Source of the DNA: Paenibacillus_AK sp041641375
GTDB lineage: Bacteria; Bacillota; Bacilli; Paenibacillales; YIM-B00363
NCBI GenBank assembly: GCA_041641375.1
Contig: JBEPYM010000201.1
Span: 1-5,185 of the forward strand
Direction: 5' to 3'
Length of the DNA: 5,185 nt
Shown: positions 1-5,185 of the stretch, one piece after another
How the letters are laid out: each line of letters opens with the position of its first letter
How positions within the stretch are numbered: the stretch's first letter is position 1
Position numbers and translations under genes: made by a program
Notes under the pieces: model-generated
Database searches by the model: none
What the model saw: the letters and a program-made list of their open reading frames with translations, nothing else
Told to the model about the DNA's origin: nothing

Positions 1-818
1 TACTGGAGAACATTGCGAAATATGTTCGTCAGGCAGTCGCGGATTCGTCTTACGAATGGGATCAGGTAGCCGGTATCGGGGCGGGCATCGCAGGCTTTAT
101 GGATATTCCGGAAGGGTTTGTCAAGCTTTCTCCGAATTTGCCGCTGCGCAATACTCCAGTAAAGAAGATACTGGAAGCCAAGCTCGGCAAGTCGGTAACC
201 ATCGACAATGACGCCAATGTGGCGGCGCTTGGCGAGGCGTGGGCCGGTGCGGGCAAGGGGATTCCCAACTGCGTCGTGTATACGCTCGGCACGGGCGTCG
301 GTGGCGGCATTATTATTCGCTCTCATATTTATCAAGGGTTCACCGGAATGGCGGGCGAGCTGGGTCATATGTCCGTTGTGCCGGATCTTGAAGCGATCCA
401 GTGCAACTGTGGTCAGAAGGGTTGCCTGGAGACGGTATCGTCCGCAACAGGCATTATTCGGATGGCCAATGATGCGGTGGAGCGCGGCGACCGTACCTTG
501 CTTACGGCTGTTGAGAAGATGACGGCGAAGGCTGTTTTTGACGCGGCGAAGGAAGGCGACGAGGTTGCGCTGCGGATTGTCAACCGCGCAGCGTTCTATC
601 TGGCGAAGTCGATGGCAGCTGTTGCGGTTGTGGTGAATCCGCAGCGGTTTATCGTAGGCGGCGGTGTATCCGCAGCAGGCGATGTGCTGTTCGCTCCAAT
701 TCGCGACAACTTTGCCAAGCTGACGACGGAAGCGGCTCGTGACGGAGTAGAGATTGTACCGGCCATTCTTGGCAACGACGCCGGCATGATCGGCGCCGCA
801 GGCCTAAATTTGAGGTAA
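1..818 (+). CDS. glcK: ROK-family glucokinase, 5'-truncated by window edge
   Basis: This is the C-terminal 271 residues of a cytoplasmic ATP-dependent glucokinase of the ROK family, which phosphorylates glucose to glucose-6-phosphate at the head of glycolysis. The reading frame is open from position 3, so the first two bases belong to a split codon. The ATP-binding N-terminus (about 45-50 residues, with the DxGGTK-type motif) lies outside. Visible signatures are IDNDANVAALGE, with the probable catalytic Asp at 210-212, the glycine-rich LGTGVGGGI, and the zinc site: His in GELGHM (366-368) plus the CNCGQKGCLE cysteines (402-425). It closely resembles Bacillus GlcK through this zinc region. Sugar specificity cannot be proven from sequence, so another hexose or N-acylhexosamine kinase of the ROK family is possible, but the motif set and context favour glucokinase. 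Its 3' end contains the ribosome binding site of rapZ, and the stop lies 5 nt before that start, so the two genes are probably cotranscribed. Confidence 0.9.
   Translation, partial: LENIAKYVRQAVADSSYEWDQVAGIGAGIAGFMDIPEGFVKLSPNLPLRNTPVKKILEAKLGKSVTIDNDANVAALGEAWAGAGKGIPNCVVYTLGTGVGGGIIIRSHIYQGFTGMAGELGHMSVVPDLEAIQCNCGQKGCLETVSSATGIIRMANDAVERGDRTLLTAVEKMTAKAVFDAAKEGDEVALRIVNRAAFYLAKSMAAVAVVVNPQRFIVGGGVSAAGDVLFAPIRDNFAKLTTEAARDGVEIVPAILGNDAGMIGAAGLNLR
812..815 (+). promoter_or_regulatory. Ribosome binding site of rapZ inside the glcK end
   Basis: GAGG followed by T lies 8 nt before the ATG at 824 and overlaps the last codons of the glucokinase gene. This supports the ATG at 824 as the rapZ start and suggests that ribosomes finishing glcK help initiation of rapZ. 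Confidence 0.65.
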
Positions 819-823
819 CTGGG

Positions 824-1726
824 ATGAACAAGAGCGAAACGAACGGAACGACGCCAATCGGAACTCTGGTCATTATAACCGGCATGTCTGGTGCCGGCAA
901 AACGATTGCGGTGCAAAGCCTCGAGGATATCGGCTACTTCTGCGTCGACAACCTGCCGCCGGTGCTCATTCCGAAATTCGCCGAGCTAATCGAGCAATCC
1001 CACGGCCGGATCAACAAGGTCGCACTTGTGATCGACTTGCGCGGCAGGGAATTTTTTGACGCGCTGTCTGAAGCCTTAAAGCATCTTCGCGAACATTATA
1101 CGCTTCGATATGAAATTTTGTATCTGGATGCGACCGACTCGATCCTTGTGCAGCGCTATAAGGAAAGCCGCAGACGCCATCCGCTAGAGCCGAACGGCGC
1201 CCCTCTCGACGGGATCAAGCAGGAGCGGCGGTTGCTTGAGGAGCTGAAGGGTCTTGCCACGCAAGTGATCGATACGAGCGGTTTGAAGCCGGCCGACCTG
1301 AAATCAAAGATTACAGCACGTTTCCAGTCGCTGGAGGACAACGATTTTGCAATCAACGTCATTTCCTTCGGCTTTAAATATGGCATTCCGATCGATGCCG
1401 ATCTGATATATGATGTGCGTTTCCTGCCGAATCCGCATTACGTAGATACGCTACGACCGAACACAGGTCAGAACCCGGACGTCTACGATTATGTCATGAA
1501 GTGGAGCGAGACGCAGGTGTTTCTGGCGAAGCTGCTCGACATGCTGCATTTCCTTATTCCGCAATATCGGAAGGAAGGCAAGAGCCAGCTCGTGATCGGG
1601 ATCGGCTGCACAGGTGGCAAGCACCGTTCGGTAGCCATTGCCGAATATTTGGGCAGAACGATCGGGGGCAGCGAGACGGAGGCTGTTCGGGTCAGCCACC
1701 GCGACTCGGAGCGCGACCGACATTAA
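824..1726 (+). CDS. rapZ: RapZ/YvcJ family nucleotide-binding protein
   Basis: A cytoplasmic P-loop protein of 300 residues, the usual family length (about 285-300). Walker A GMSGAGKT is at residues 20-27. Further conserved blocks are VDNLPP (41-46), LDATD (101-105), RYKESRRRHPL (111-121), SFGFKYG (181-187), DVRFLPNPHY (197-206) and GCTGGKHRSV (261-270), with HRD (292-294) near the C-terminus. In E. coli, RapZ senses glucosamine-6-phosphate and guides RNase E to the small RNA GlmZ. In Bacillus subtilis, YvcJ binds and hydrolyses ATP and GTP and has been linked to competence; its direct target is less clear. The RNA adaptor role should not be assumed here, because the GlmY/GlmZ RNAs are enterobacterial. 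It sits 5 nt after glcK and 18 nt before yvcK, the standard rapZ-yvcK-whiA order of Gram-positive bacteria. No truncation is visible. Confidence 0.95.
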   Translation: MNKSETNGTTPIGTLVIITGMSGAGKTIAVQSLEDIGYFCVDNLPPVLIPKFAELIEQSHGRINKVALVIDLRGREFFDALSEALKHLREHYTLRYEILYLDATDSILVQRYKESRRRHPLEPNGAPLDGIKQERRLLEELKGLATQVIDTSGLKPADLKSKITARFQSLEDNDFAINVISFGFKYGIPIDADLIYDVRFLPNPHYVDTLRPNTGQNPDVYDYVMKWSETQVFLAKLLDMLHFLIPQYRKEGKSQLVIGIGCTGGKHRSVAIAEYLGRTIGGSETEAVRVSHRDSERDRH

Positions 1727-1730
1727 TGAT

Positions 1731-1737
1731 GAGGTGA
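1731..1737 (+). promoter_or_regulatory. Strong ribosome binding site deciding the TTG start of yvcK
   Basis: GAGGTGA is fully complementary to the UCACCUC segment near the 3' end of Firmicutes 16S rRNA and lies 7 nt before the TTG at 1745. It makes TTG the convincing start of yvcK. The next in-frame ATG (residue 19) would remove the essential glycine-rich GGGTGLS motif. Confidence 0.8.
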
Positions 1738-1744
1738 GCATATA

Positions 1745-2716
1745 TTGGGCAACCATCCGAAAATCGTCGTGATCGGCGGAGGCACCGGCTTGTCCGTCAT
1801 GCTGCGCGGTCTGAAGGAGAAGCCCGTTGATATTACGGCGATTGTAACGGTTGCAGATGACGGAGGCAGCTCGGGAATTCTTCGCTCGGAGCTCCGAATA
1901 CCGCCGCCCGGAGATATTCGCAACGTTCTGTCGGCGCTTGCCGATTCCGAACCGCTGCTGTCGGAGCTGCTTCAGTATCGTTTTACGAACGGGACCGGTT
2001 TAGCCGGACATTCTTTGGGTAACCTGATTTTAGCCGCATTGACCGATATCAAGGGTGGAGATTTCGTATCCGCGGTTACGGAGCTGAGCCGCGTGTTGGC
2101 CGTGCGCGGGCGAGTGCTGCCTGCATCCCATCAATCCGTTGTGCTTAAGGCACAGATGGAAGATGGAGATATTATTTCTGGCGAATCGAACATTCCAAAA
2201 GCGGGACGTCGAATCAGGCGGGTGTTTATTGAGCCTTATCAAGTAAAGCCGCTGGATGAAGCGGTAGAAGCGCTGCGGGAAGCCGATGCGATCTTGATCG
2301 GGCCTGGAAGCTTATACACAAGCATCTTGCCCAACCTGCTCGTCCCGCACATTGCCGAAACCATTTTACGATCCAATGCCTTAAAGGTATTTATATGCAA
2401 TGTCATGACGCAGCCCGGCGAAACCGACGGATATACGGTAAGCGATCATTTACAGGCTGTGTACGACCATGTGGGCCATCATATCTTTGATTATGTCATC
2501 GTCAATAATGGAGAAATTCCGCCCCAGGTGGCCGGCAAATATGCGGAAAGCGGCGCCAGAGCCGTGCATCTTGATCTGGAAGAGGTGCAGCGGAGAGGCT
2601 ACAAGGTGGTTGCCGACAAGCTCGTGCTGTTCCGCACGTACTTGCGCCACGACGCCGAGCGATTGAGTCAGCATATCGTACAGCTCGTCGAAGGGTGGAT
2701 GGCCCGGAAAGGATGA
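1745..2716 (+). CDS. yvcK: YvcK/MgfK family gluconeogenesis factor (CofD-like)
   Basis: A cytoplasmic protein of 323 residues (B. subtilis YvcK is about 317) of the CofD-like UPF0052 family. Landmarks are the N-terminal Rossmann-type GGGTGLS (11-17), VADDGGSSG (36-44), PPPGDIRN (53-60), GHSLGNL (88-94), GPGSLYTS (186-193) and CNVMTQPGETDGY (218-230). Family members bind UDP-sugars such as UDP-GlcNAc. In Bacillus, YvcK is required for normal shape and growth on gluconeogenic carbon sources and affects placement of the penicillin-binding protein PBP1; the mycobacterial relative is CuvA. It is not expected to have the deazaflavin CofD activity of archaeal relatives. The start is TTG, supported by a 7-base Shine-Dalgarno match. 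It ends with TGA 6 nt before whiA and shares the same frame with it; its last codons carry the whiA ribosome binding site. The full set of family motifs is intact. Confidence 0.96.
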   Translation: MGNHPKIVVIGGGTGLSVMLRGLKEKPVDITAIVTVADDGGSSGILRSELRIPPPGDIRNVLSALADSEPLLSELLQYRFTNGTGLAGHSLGNLILAALTDIKGGDFVSAVTELSRVLAVRGRVLPASHQSVVLKAQMEDGDIISGESNIPKAGRRIRRVFIEPYQVKPLDEAVEALREADAILIGPGSLYTSILPNLLVPHIAETILRSNALKVFICNVMTQPGETDGYTVSDHLQAVYDHVGHHIFDYVIVNNGEIPPQVAGKYAESGARAVHLDLEEVQRRGYKVVADKLVLFRTYLRHDAERLSQHIVQLVEGWMARKG

Positions 2717-2722
2717 TGGACG

Positions 2723-3658
2723 GTGTCTTTCGCCGGACAAACAAAGAAAGAGCTGACCTTGGTGGAATTGGATACATGCTGCTCGAGATCGGAGCTGGCG
2801 GCCCTGATCCGTATGAACGGTGCCGTACAAATTTCCTCGGGTCGGGTGATCCTTGACATATCGACGGAGAATGCGGCAATCGCGCGGCGCATTTTTACAT
2901 TGATCAAGCGGCTGTATGGGCTGCAATCGGAGCTGCTCGTCCGTAAGAAAATGCGGCTCAAGAAAAACAACGTCTATATCGTGCGTGTCCCGGTCCGGGT
3001 GCAGGAGCTGCTTGAAAGCGTAAAGATCGTCAGTGAAGGCTTTCAATTTACCCCGGGCATTAACAAGGAGCTCGTTCGCAATTCCTGCTGCAAAAGATCG
3101 TATCTCCGCGGCGCTTTTATGGCGGGGGGGTCGGTCAACAACCCGGAGGGCTCGTCCTATCACCTGGAAATTGCGACGATGTATGAGGAGCACTGCAAGG
3201 CGCTGTGCGAGCTCGCCAACCGCGCCTTCGATCTGAATGCACGCTGCATCGAGCGAAAGAAGGGCTTCGTCTTTTATTTGAAGGAAGGCGAGAAAATTAT
3301 CGAGATGCTGAGCTTGATCGGGGCGCACCAGGCGCTGCTCAAGTTCGAGGATGTGCGGATCATGCGCGATATGCGCAATTCGGTAAACCGGATCGTCAAC
3401 TGCGAGACGGCGAACCTGAACAAGACGATTGGAGCATCCGTCAGGCAAATCGATAATATTCGCTTGTTGGAGCGGGAGGTCGGACTTGAGCATCTGCCGG
3501 ACAAGCTGCGCGAGGTAGCGGAAATTCGGCTGAAATTTCCCGATCTGAACCTGAAGGAGGTCGGAGAGATGCTCGCCGGCGGAGTCAGCAAATCGGGGGT
3601 CAACCACCGTCTCCGCAAGATCGATGAACTGGCCGAAAAGCTTCGGAATTCGCTCTAA
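2723..3658 (+). CDS. whiA: DNA-binding protein WhiA
   Basis: A full-length WhiA of 311 residues (B. subtilis YvcL/WhiA is about 316). The N-terminal WhiA domain opens with MSFAGQTKKEL and includes LLVRKKMRLKKNNVYIVRV (71-89). The central LAGLIDADG homing-endonuclease-like fold shows KRSYLRGAFMAGGSVNNPE (124-142) and YHLEI (146-150); family members have lost the acidic catalytic residues. The block RDMRNSVNRIVNCETANLNK (215-234) is near-invariant. The C-terminal helix-turn-helix spans about 258-308 and includes SKSGVNHRLRKIDELAEKLR. In Streptomyces, WhiA activates sporulation and division genes with WhiB. In Bacillus it influences division and chromosome segregation without acting as a classical regulator. 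The start is GTG, 6 nt after yvcK, preceded by AAAGGA (2708-2713, 9 nt spacing) inside the end of yvcK. A run of seven G (3124-3130) encodes the Gly135-Gly136 region; the frame is intact. Confidence 0.97.
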   Translation: MSFAGQTKKELTLVELDTCCSRSELAALIRMNGAVQISSGRVILDISTENAAIARRIFTLIKRLYGLQSELLVRKKMRLKKNNVYIVRVPVRVQELLESVKIVSEGFQFTPGINKELVRNSCCKRSYLRGAFMAGGSVNNPEGSSYHLEIATMYEEHCKALCELANRAFDLNARCIERKKGFVFYLKEGEKIIEMLSLIGAHQALLKFEDVRIMRDMRNSVNRIVNCETANLNKTIGASVRQIDNIRLLEREVGLEHLPDKLREVAEIRLKFPDLNLKEVGEMLAGGVSKSGVNHRLRKIDELAEKLRNSL

Positions 3659-3659
3659 T

Positions 3660-3676
3660 CCGCCCAATTTGGGTGG
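3660..3676 (+). other. Small hairpin after whiA, not a convincing terminator
   Basis: CCGCCC (3660-3665) can pair with GGGTGG (3671-3676), including one G-U pair, around a 5-nt loop. It begins 2 nt after the whiA stop. No T-run follows, so intrinsic termination here is doubtful. It could pause polymerase, protect the 3' end of the upstream mRNA, or mean nothing. Read-through from whiA into the HPr gene is therefore plausible. Confidence 0.35.
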
Positions 3677-3677
3677 G

Positions 3678-3718
3678 ATATCACGATTTTGCTAGTAGAC
3701 CGTCGAAAATAGTGATAT
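3678..3718. repeat. Inverted repeat, 13-bp arms, overlapping the HPr-gene promoter
   Basis: The left arm ATATCACGATTTT (3678-3690) is the reverse complement of the right arm AAAATAGTGATAT (3706-3718) at 12 of 13 positions; the mismatch pairs 3685 with 3711. The 15-nt spacer is 3691-3705. The right arm contains the TG of the extended -10 and the first three bases of TATAAT. This dyad is seen directly. Possible roles are a repressor operator for the downstream gene or, in read-through RNA, a long AT-rich stem. No T-run follows, so it is not a standard terminator. Confidence 0.6.
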
Positions 3719-3721
3719 AAT
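3713..3721 (+). promoter_or_regulatory. Extended -10 promoter for the HPr-family gene
   Basis: TGATATAAT gives a perfect TATAAT (3716-3721) preceded by TGn, a textbook extended -10 element for the housekeeping sigma-A. No good -35 lies at 16-18 nt. The best is TTGCTA (3689-3694) at an overlong 21-nt spacing, so the promoter probably relies on the extended -10. Transcription would start near 3728-3729, leaving a leader of about 60 nt. The HPr-type gene can thus be expressed separately from the glcK-rapZ-yvcK-whiA block. Confidence 0.7.
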
Positions 3722-3773
3722 GTAAACCAGCAATCTGCGTCGTGTATATCCTGGGTTTCAGGTATCTATATTT

Positions 3774-3779
3774 GGGGGG
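3774..3779 (+). promoter_or_regulatory. G-run ribosome binding site of the HPr-family gene
   Basis: Six consecutive G lie 10 nt before the ATG at 3790. They can pair with the anti-Shine-Dalgarno CCUCC stretch, with G-U pairs in place of A-U. A TTG at 3784 is only 4 nt downstream, too close for efficient initiation, which favours the ATG. Confidence 0.5.
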
Positions 3780-3789
3780 TTAGTTGTTC

Positions 3790-4059
3790 ATGACCAAGCA
3801 AGCCGTGGTCGTCAAACTGAAGACTGGACTTCACGCCAGACCGGCAGCCTTGTTCGTTCAAGAGGCAAACAAATTCTCTTCGGAAATATATGTGGAGAAG
3901 GATGAGAAGAAAGTTAATGCGAAGAGCATCATGGGGATTATGAGCCTGGCGATTTCCTCGGGAACAGAGGTATATATAAGCGCCGAGGGTTCGGATGCCG
4001 AGCAGGCTGTAACCGCTTTAGTCCTTCTTGTCAGCAAAGAAGAGTTGGAGAACCAATAA
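3790..4059 (+). CDS. HPr-family phosphocarrier protein at the crh locus, His15 retained
   Basis: A complete HPr-fold protein of 89 residues. Taking the ATG at 3790 puts the phosphorylation sites at their classical numbers: His15 in GLHARPAA, phosphorylated by Enzyme I in the sugar phosphotransferase system, and Ser46 in NAKSIMG, the target of HPr kinase/phosphorylase. An in-frame TTG six bases upstream (3784) would add two residues and shift this numbering. P-Ser-HPr and P-Ser-Crh are corepressors of CcpA in carbon catabolite repression. The position after whiA is that of B. subtilis crh, and the body (ALFVQEANKFSS, EKDEKKVNAKSIMG) resembles Crh more than HPr. Crh, however, has Gln15 and cannot pass phosphate in the PTS. 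This protein therefore combines a Crh-like body with a potentially PTS-competent site. Whether it is the main HPr or a second copy cannot be seen here. It has its own promoter upstream and a terminator 30 nt downstream. Confidence 0.93.
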   Translation: MTKQAVVVKLKTGLHARPAALFVQEANKFSSEIYVEKDEKKVNAKSIMGIMSLAISSGTEVYISAEGSDAEQAVTALVLLVSKEELENQ

Positions 4060-4089
4060 GCCCGGTGCTTCCGTGCGATTCCTTCCCCG

Positions 4090-4115
4090 AAGTCTCCCCT
4101 GCGGAGGCTTTTTTT
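4090..4115 (+). terminator. Intrinsic terminator of the HPr-family gene
   Basis: AAGTCTCC (4090-4097) pairs with GGAGGCTT (4103-4110), including one G-U pair, around the 5-nt loop CCTGC. A run of seven T (4109-4115) follows directly. This is a standard Rho-independent terminator 30 nt after the stop codon, so the SIMPL gene downstream probably has its own promoter. Confidence 0.88.
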
Positions 4116-4161
4116 CGTTTCAGCTCATTTTTTTCGTATCTGGAGATGGCGCTGCAACCTT

Positions 4162-4191
4162 TTGCTGGAAGGACTCGTCTGTTGGGATAGT
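4162..4191 (+). promoter_or_regulatory. Weak candidate promoter for the SIMPL-domain gene
   Basis: TTGCTG (4162-4167) and GATAGT (4186-4191) are separated by 18 nt, each matching four of six consensus bases for sigma-A. A promoter is expected between the terminator at 4115 and the ribosome binding site at 4215, and this is the best correctly placed pair found. The match is modest and another sigma factor could be used instead. Confidence 0.25.
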
Positions 4192-4227
4192 AGCGGGTTT
4201 TTCATTAAAATGACGGAGGTATGGAGA

Positions 4228-5010
4228 ATGAGCAATCGGAATCGAATCAAGCAGTGGGCGATCGGCAGTGTTCTGGGGGTCATCGTGTTGACGGCACCGT
4301 GGTCGTCATCGGCGCTGGGCGAGCTGGTCAAACCGACAGCTGCGCATGCGGCGGAAAACAAGGCGGACCGGAGAACGATCCAGGTGAACGGACAAGGTGA
4401 AATTACAGTAGCGCCGGATATCGCTTATGTGAACCTGGGTGTGTTCGCGAAAGCTTCGACCGCGCATGCGGCGCAGGAGGAGGTGTCGCGGACGCTGGCC
4501 AAGATCGAGAAGGTGCTCTACGACGATTATAAAATTGCGAAGAAGGATGTCAAGACGACCAACTTCCATGTTCATCCGGAATATTCGTATGAGGATCGCA
4601 AGGCGCCTGTGATCAACGGGTATCAGGCGACGCATATCGTGACGGTAAGCTACCGTGAGCTAGGCAAGCTGGGCAACCTGCTTGATGCGGTTTCGAAGGC
4701 GGGTGCTAACCGCATCGATTCGGTGCAATTCAGTACAGAGAAGGGTGAGGAATACCAGCTGCAGGCAATCGAGAAGGCGATGTCCAATGCGGAAGCCAAG
4801 GCGAAGGTCATCGCGAAGTATGCCGGCAAAGATGTAAAGGGGATTGTTCACGTCAACCAGTCCGGAACGAATGGGGTTCCGATCGCATATTCGGAGTATG
4901 CGAAGATGGCGCCGATGGCGGCTGATATGGGGATGAGCGCGGGCGGCGCGGCTGTAGCGCCTGGGGAACTGAAGCTGAGCGCTTCCGTAAACGTGACATT
5001 CGAATTTTAA
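4228..5010 (+). CDS. Secreted SIMPL-domain (DUF541, YggE/BP26-like) protein
   Basis: A predicted exported protein of 260 residues. The ATG at 4228 is chosen because GGAGGT (4215-4220) lies 7 nt upstream. A longer open frame from TTG at 4162 would bury the signal peptide behind 22 residues that lack a ribosome binding site. The N-terminus has a basic region (RNRIK, residues 4-8), a hydrophobic core (about 10-25) and a likely signal peptidase I site after AHA (39-41). No lipobox cysteine is visible. The mature part is one SIMPL domain: GQGEITVAPD (55-64), GYQATH (131-136) and the C-terminal strand PGELKLSASVNVTFEF (245-260). Relatives include E. coli YggE, linked to oxidative stress, and Brucella BP26, a surface antigen forming oligomeric rings; the molecular function is unsettled. 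No membrane anchor follows the signal peptide, so it is probably released or wall-associated. It sits alone between two terminators. Confidence 0.88.
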   Translation: MSNRNRIKQWAIGSVLGVIVLTAPWSSSALGELVKPTAAHAAENKADRRTIQVNGQGEITVAPDIAYVNLGVFAKASTAHAAQEEVSRTLAKIEKVLYDDYKIAKKDVKTTNFHVHPEYSYEDRKAPVINGYQATHIVTVSYRELGKLGNLLDAVSKAGANRIDSVQFSTEKGEEYQLQAIEKAMSNAEAKAKVIAKYAGKDVKGIVHVNQSGTNGVPIAYSEYAKMAPMAADMGMSAGGAAVAPGELKLSASVNVTFEF

Positions 5011-5018
5011 ATATAGAA

Positions 5019-5082
5019 GAGGAGCCGCTTGCGGCGCGTATGCCTGATTGGGCAGGATCGCGCAGCAGCCGGCTCCTCGTTT
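5019..5082. terminator. Long composite hairpin, probable bidirectional terminator
   Basis: A perfect 9-bp outer stem joins GAGGAGCCG (5019-5027) to CGGCTCCTC (5070-5078). Inside it, TGC (5030-5032) pairs with GCA (5065-5067), GCGCG (5034-5038) with CGCGC (5059-5063), and TGCC (5041-5044) with GGCA (5051-5054) around a 6-nt loop. On the plus strand GTTTCGTT follows. On the minus strand the stem is followed by TCTTCTATATTT. Lying between the convergent SIMPL gene and clpP, it probably ends transcripts from both sides, although the T-tracts are interrupted. Confidence 0.65.
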
Positions 5083-5112
5083 CGTTAACAGATCAAATTT
5101 AGGGGATGTCGA

Positions 5113-5185
5113 TTACAGCTTCTCGATGACCTTGTCGACAAGACCGTATTGGCGTGCAACTTCGGCTTCCATGAAATAATCGCGA
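5113..5185 (-). CDS. clpP: ATP-dependent Clp protease proteolytic subunit, C-terminal fragment
   Basis: Reading the minus strand from the window edge gives 23 residues and a TAA stop: RDYFMEAEVARQYG followed by LVDKVIEKL. This matches the conserved ClpP tail (DRDxFM, AEEAxxYGLIDxV), which forms the last helix-strand of each subunit of the tetradecameric serine protease that works with ClpX or ClpC. The Ser-His-Asp triad lies outside the window. clpP also lies close downstream of crh in B. subtilis, so the synteny supports the call. It converges on the SIMPL gene across the hairpin at 5019-5078. Whether this is the only clpP copy cannot be seen. Confidence 0.87.
   Translation of the reverse strand, partial: RDYFMEAEVARQYGLVDKVIEKL

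Noticed and set aside
2450..3667. A 405-codon open frame on the minus strand across the yvcK end and whole of whiA
   Set aside because: Its codons are exact reverse complements of the yvcK and whiA codons, which share one frame. It stays open because those genes lack TTA, CTA and TCA codons there. The sense-strand proteins are unmistakable family members, so this is a shadow.
3720..3735. Possible CcpA cre site beginning ATGTAAAC just after the -10
   Set aside because: Only the left half fits the cre consensus; the central CG and the right half are absent.
3746..3765. Hairpin in the leader of the HPr-type gene (CCTG with CAGG plus three A-T pairs past a bulge)
   Set aside because: Too short and weak to claim as a riboswitch or attenuator, and no known leader RNA motif is recognised.
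4182..4211. TTGGGA-18 nt-TAAAAT as a promoter of the SIMPL gene
   Set aside because: The consensus match is good, but transcription would begin near 4218, inside the ribosome binding site at 4215-4220, leaving the message without it.
4162..4227. N-terminal extension of the SIMPL protein from TTG at 4162
   Set aside because: No ribosome binding site precedes it, whereas GGAGGT is ideally placed before ATG 4228. The extension would also hide the signal peptide.
4342..4473. Direct repeat GCGCATGCGGCG at 4342-4353 and 4462-4473
   Set aside because: Both copies encode Ala-His-Ala-Ala in the SIMPL gene and are explained by shared codon use at a short similar peptide. Nothing else around them repeats.
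1..5185. Novel defence, mobile or biosynthetic system
   Set aside because: Every long coding region belongs to a known conserved family in a known gene order. No transposase, integrase, toxin-antitoxin pair, CRISPR repeat or foreign-looking insert is visible.

Overview
The window is a conserved Firmicutes housekeeping locus, probably from a Paenibacillaceae-type organism (Paenibacillus or Cohnella group). This placement is an inference. It rests on the gene order (glucokinase, rapZ, yvcK, whiA, HPr/Crh-type gene, SIMPL-domain gene, convergent clpP), on proteins that look Bacillales throughout, on moderately GC-rich coding sequence, and on strong AGGAGG-type ribosome binding sites with TTG and GTG starts used freely.

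Layout. Positions 1-3658 hold four tightly packed plus-strand genes: the 3' part of a ROK-family glucokinase (its N-terminus lies outside the window), rapZ/yvcJ, yvcK/mgfK and whiA. The gaps between them are 5, 18 and 6 nt, which suggests one transcript with coupled translation. Positions 3659-3789 form a regulatory gap. It has a weak hairpin, a 13-bp-arm inverted repeat and an extended -10 promoter lying inside the right arm of that repeat. Next is a small HPr-family gene (3790-4059) ending at a clear intrinsic terminator (4090-4115). After a 112-nt gap comes a secreted SIMPL (DUF541) protein (4228-5010). A long composite hairpin (5019-5078) separates it from the convergent minus-strand clpP, of which only the last 24 codons are present.

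How the genes fit together. Glucokinase makes glucose-6-phosphate. RapZ-family proteins are nucleotide-binding regulators tied in other bacteria to glucosamine-6-phosphate and envelope precursors. YvcK binds UDP-sugars and is needed for normal morphology on gluconeogenic carbon. WhiA is a DNA-binding protein linked to division and chromosome segregation. HPr/Crh proteins carry carbon status to CcpA. The block therefore looks like a carbon-status and cell-envelope/division cluster. The functions come from family knowledge; the arrangement is read from the sequence.

I see no mobile element, CRISPR array, RNA gene or clearly new system. The points most worth a second look are the HPr-type protein at the crh position, which keeps His15, and the inverted repeat over its promoter. 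After them come glucokinase sitting directly upstream of rapZ and the long hairpin between the convergent genes.
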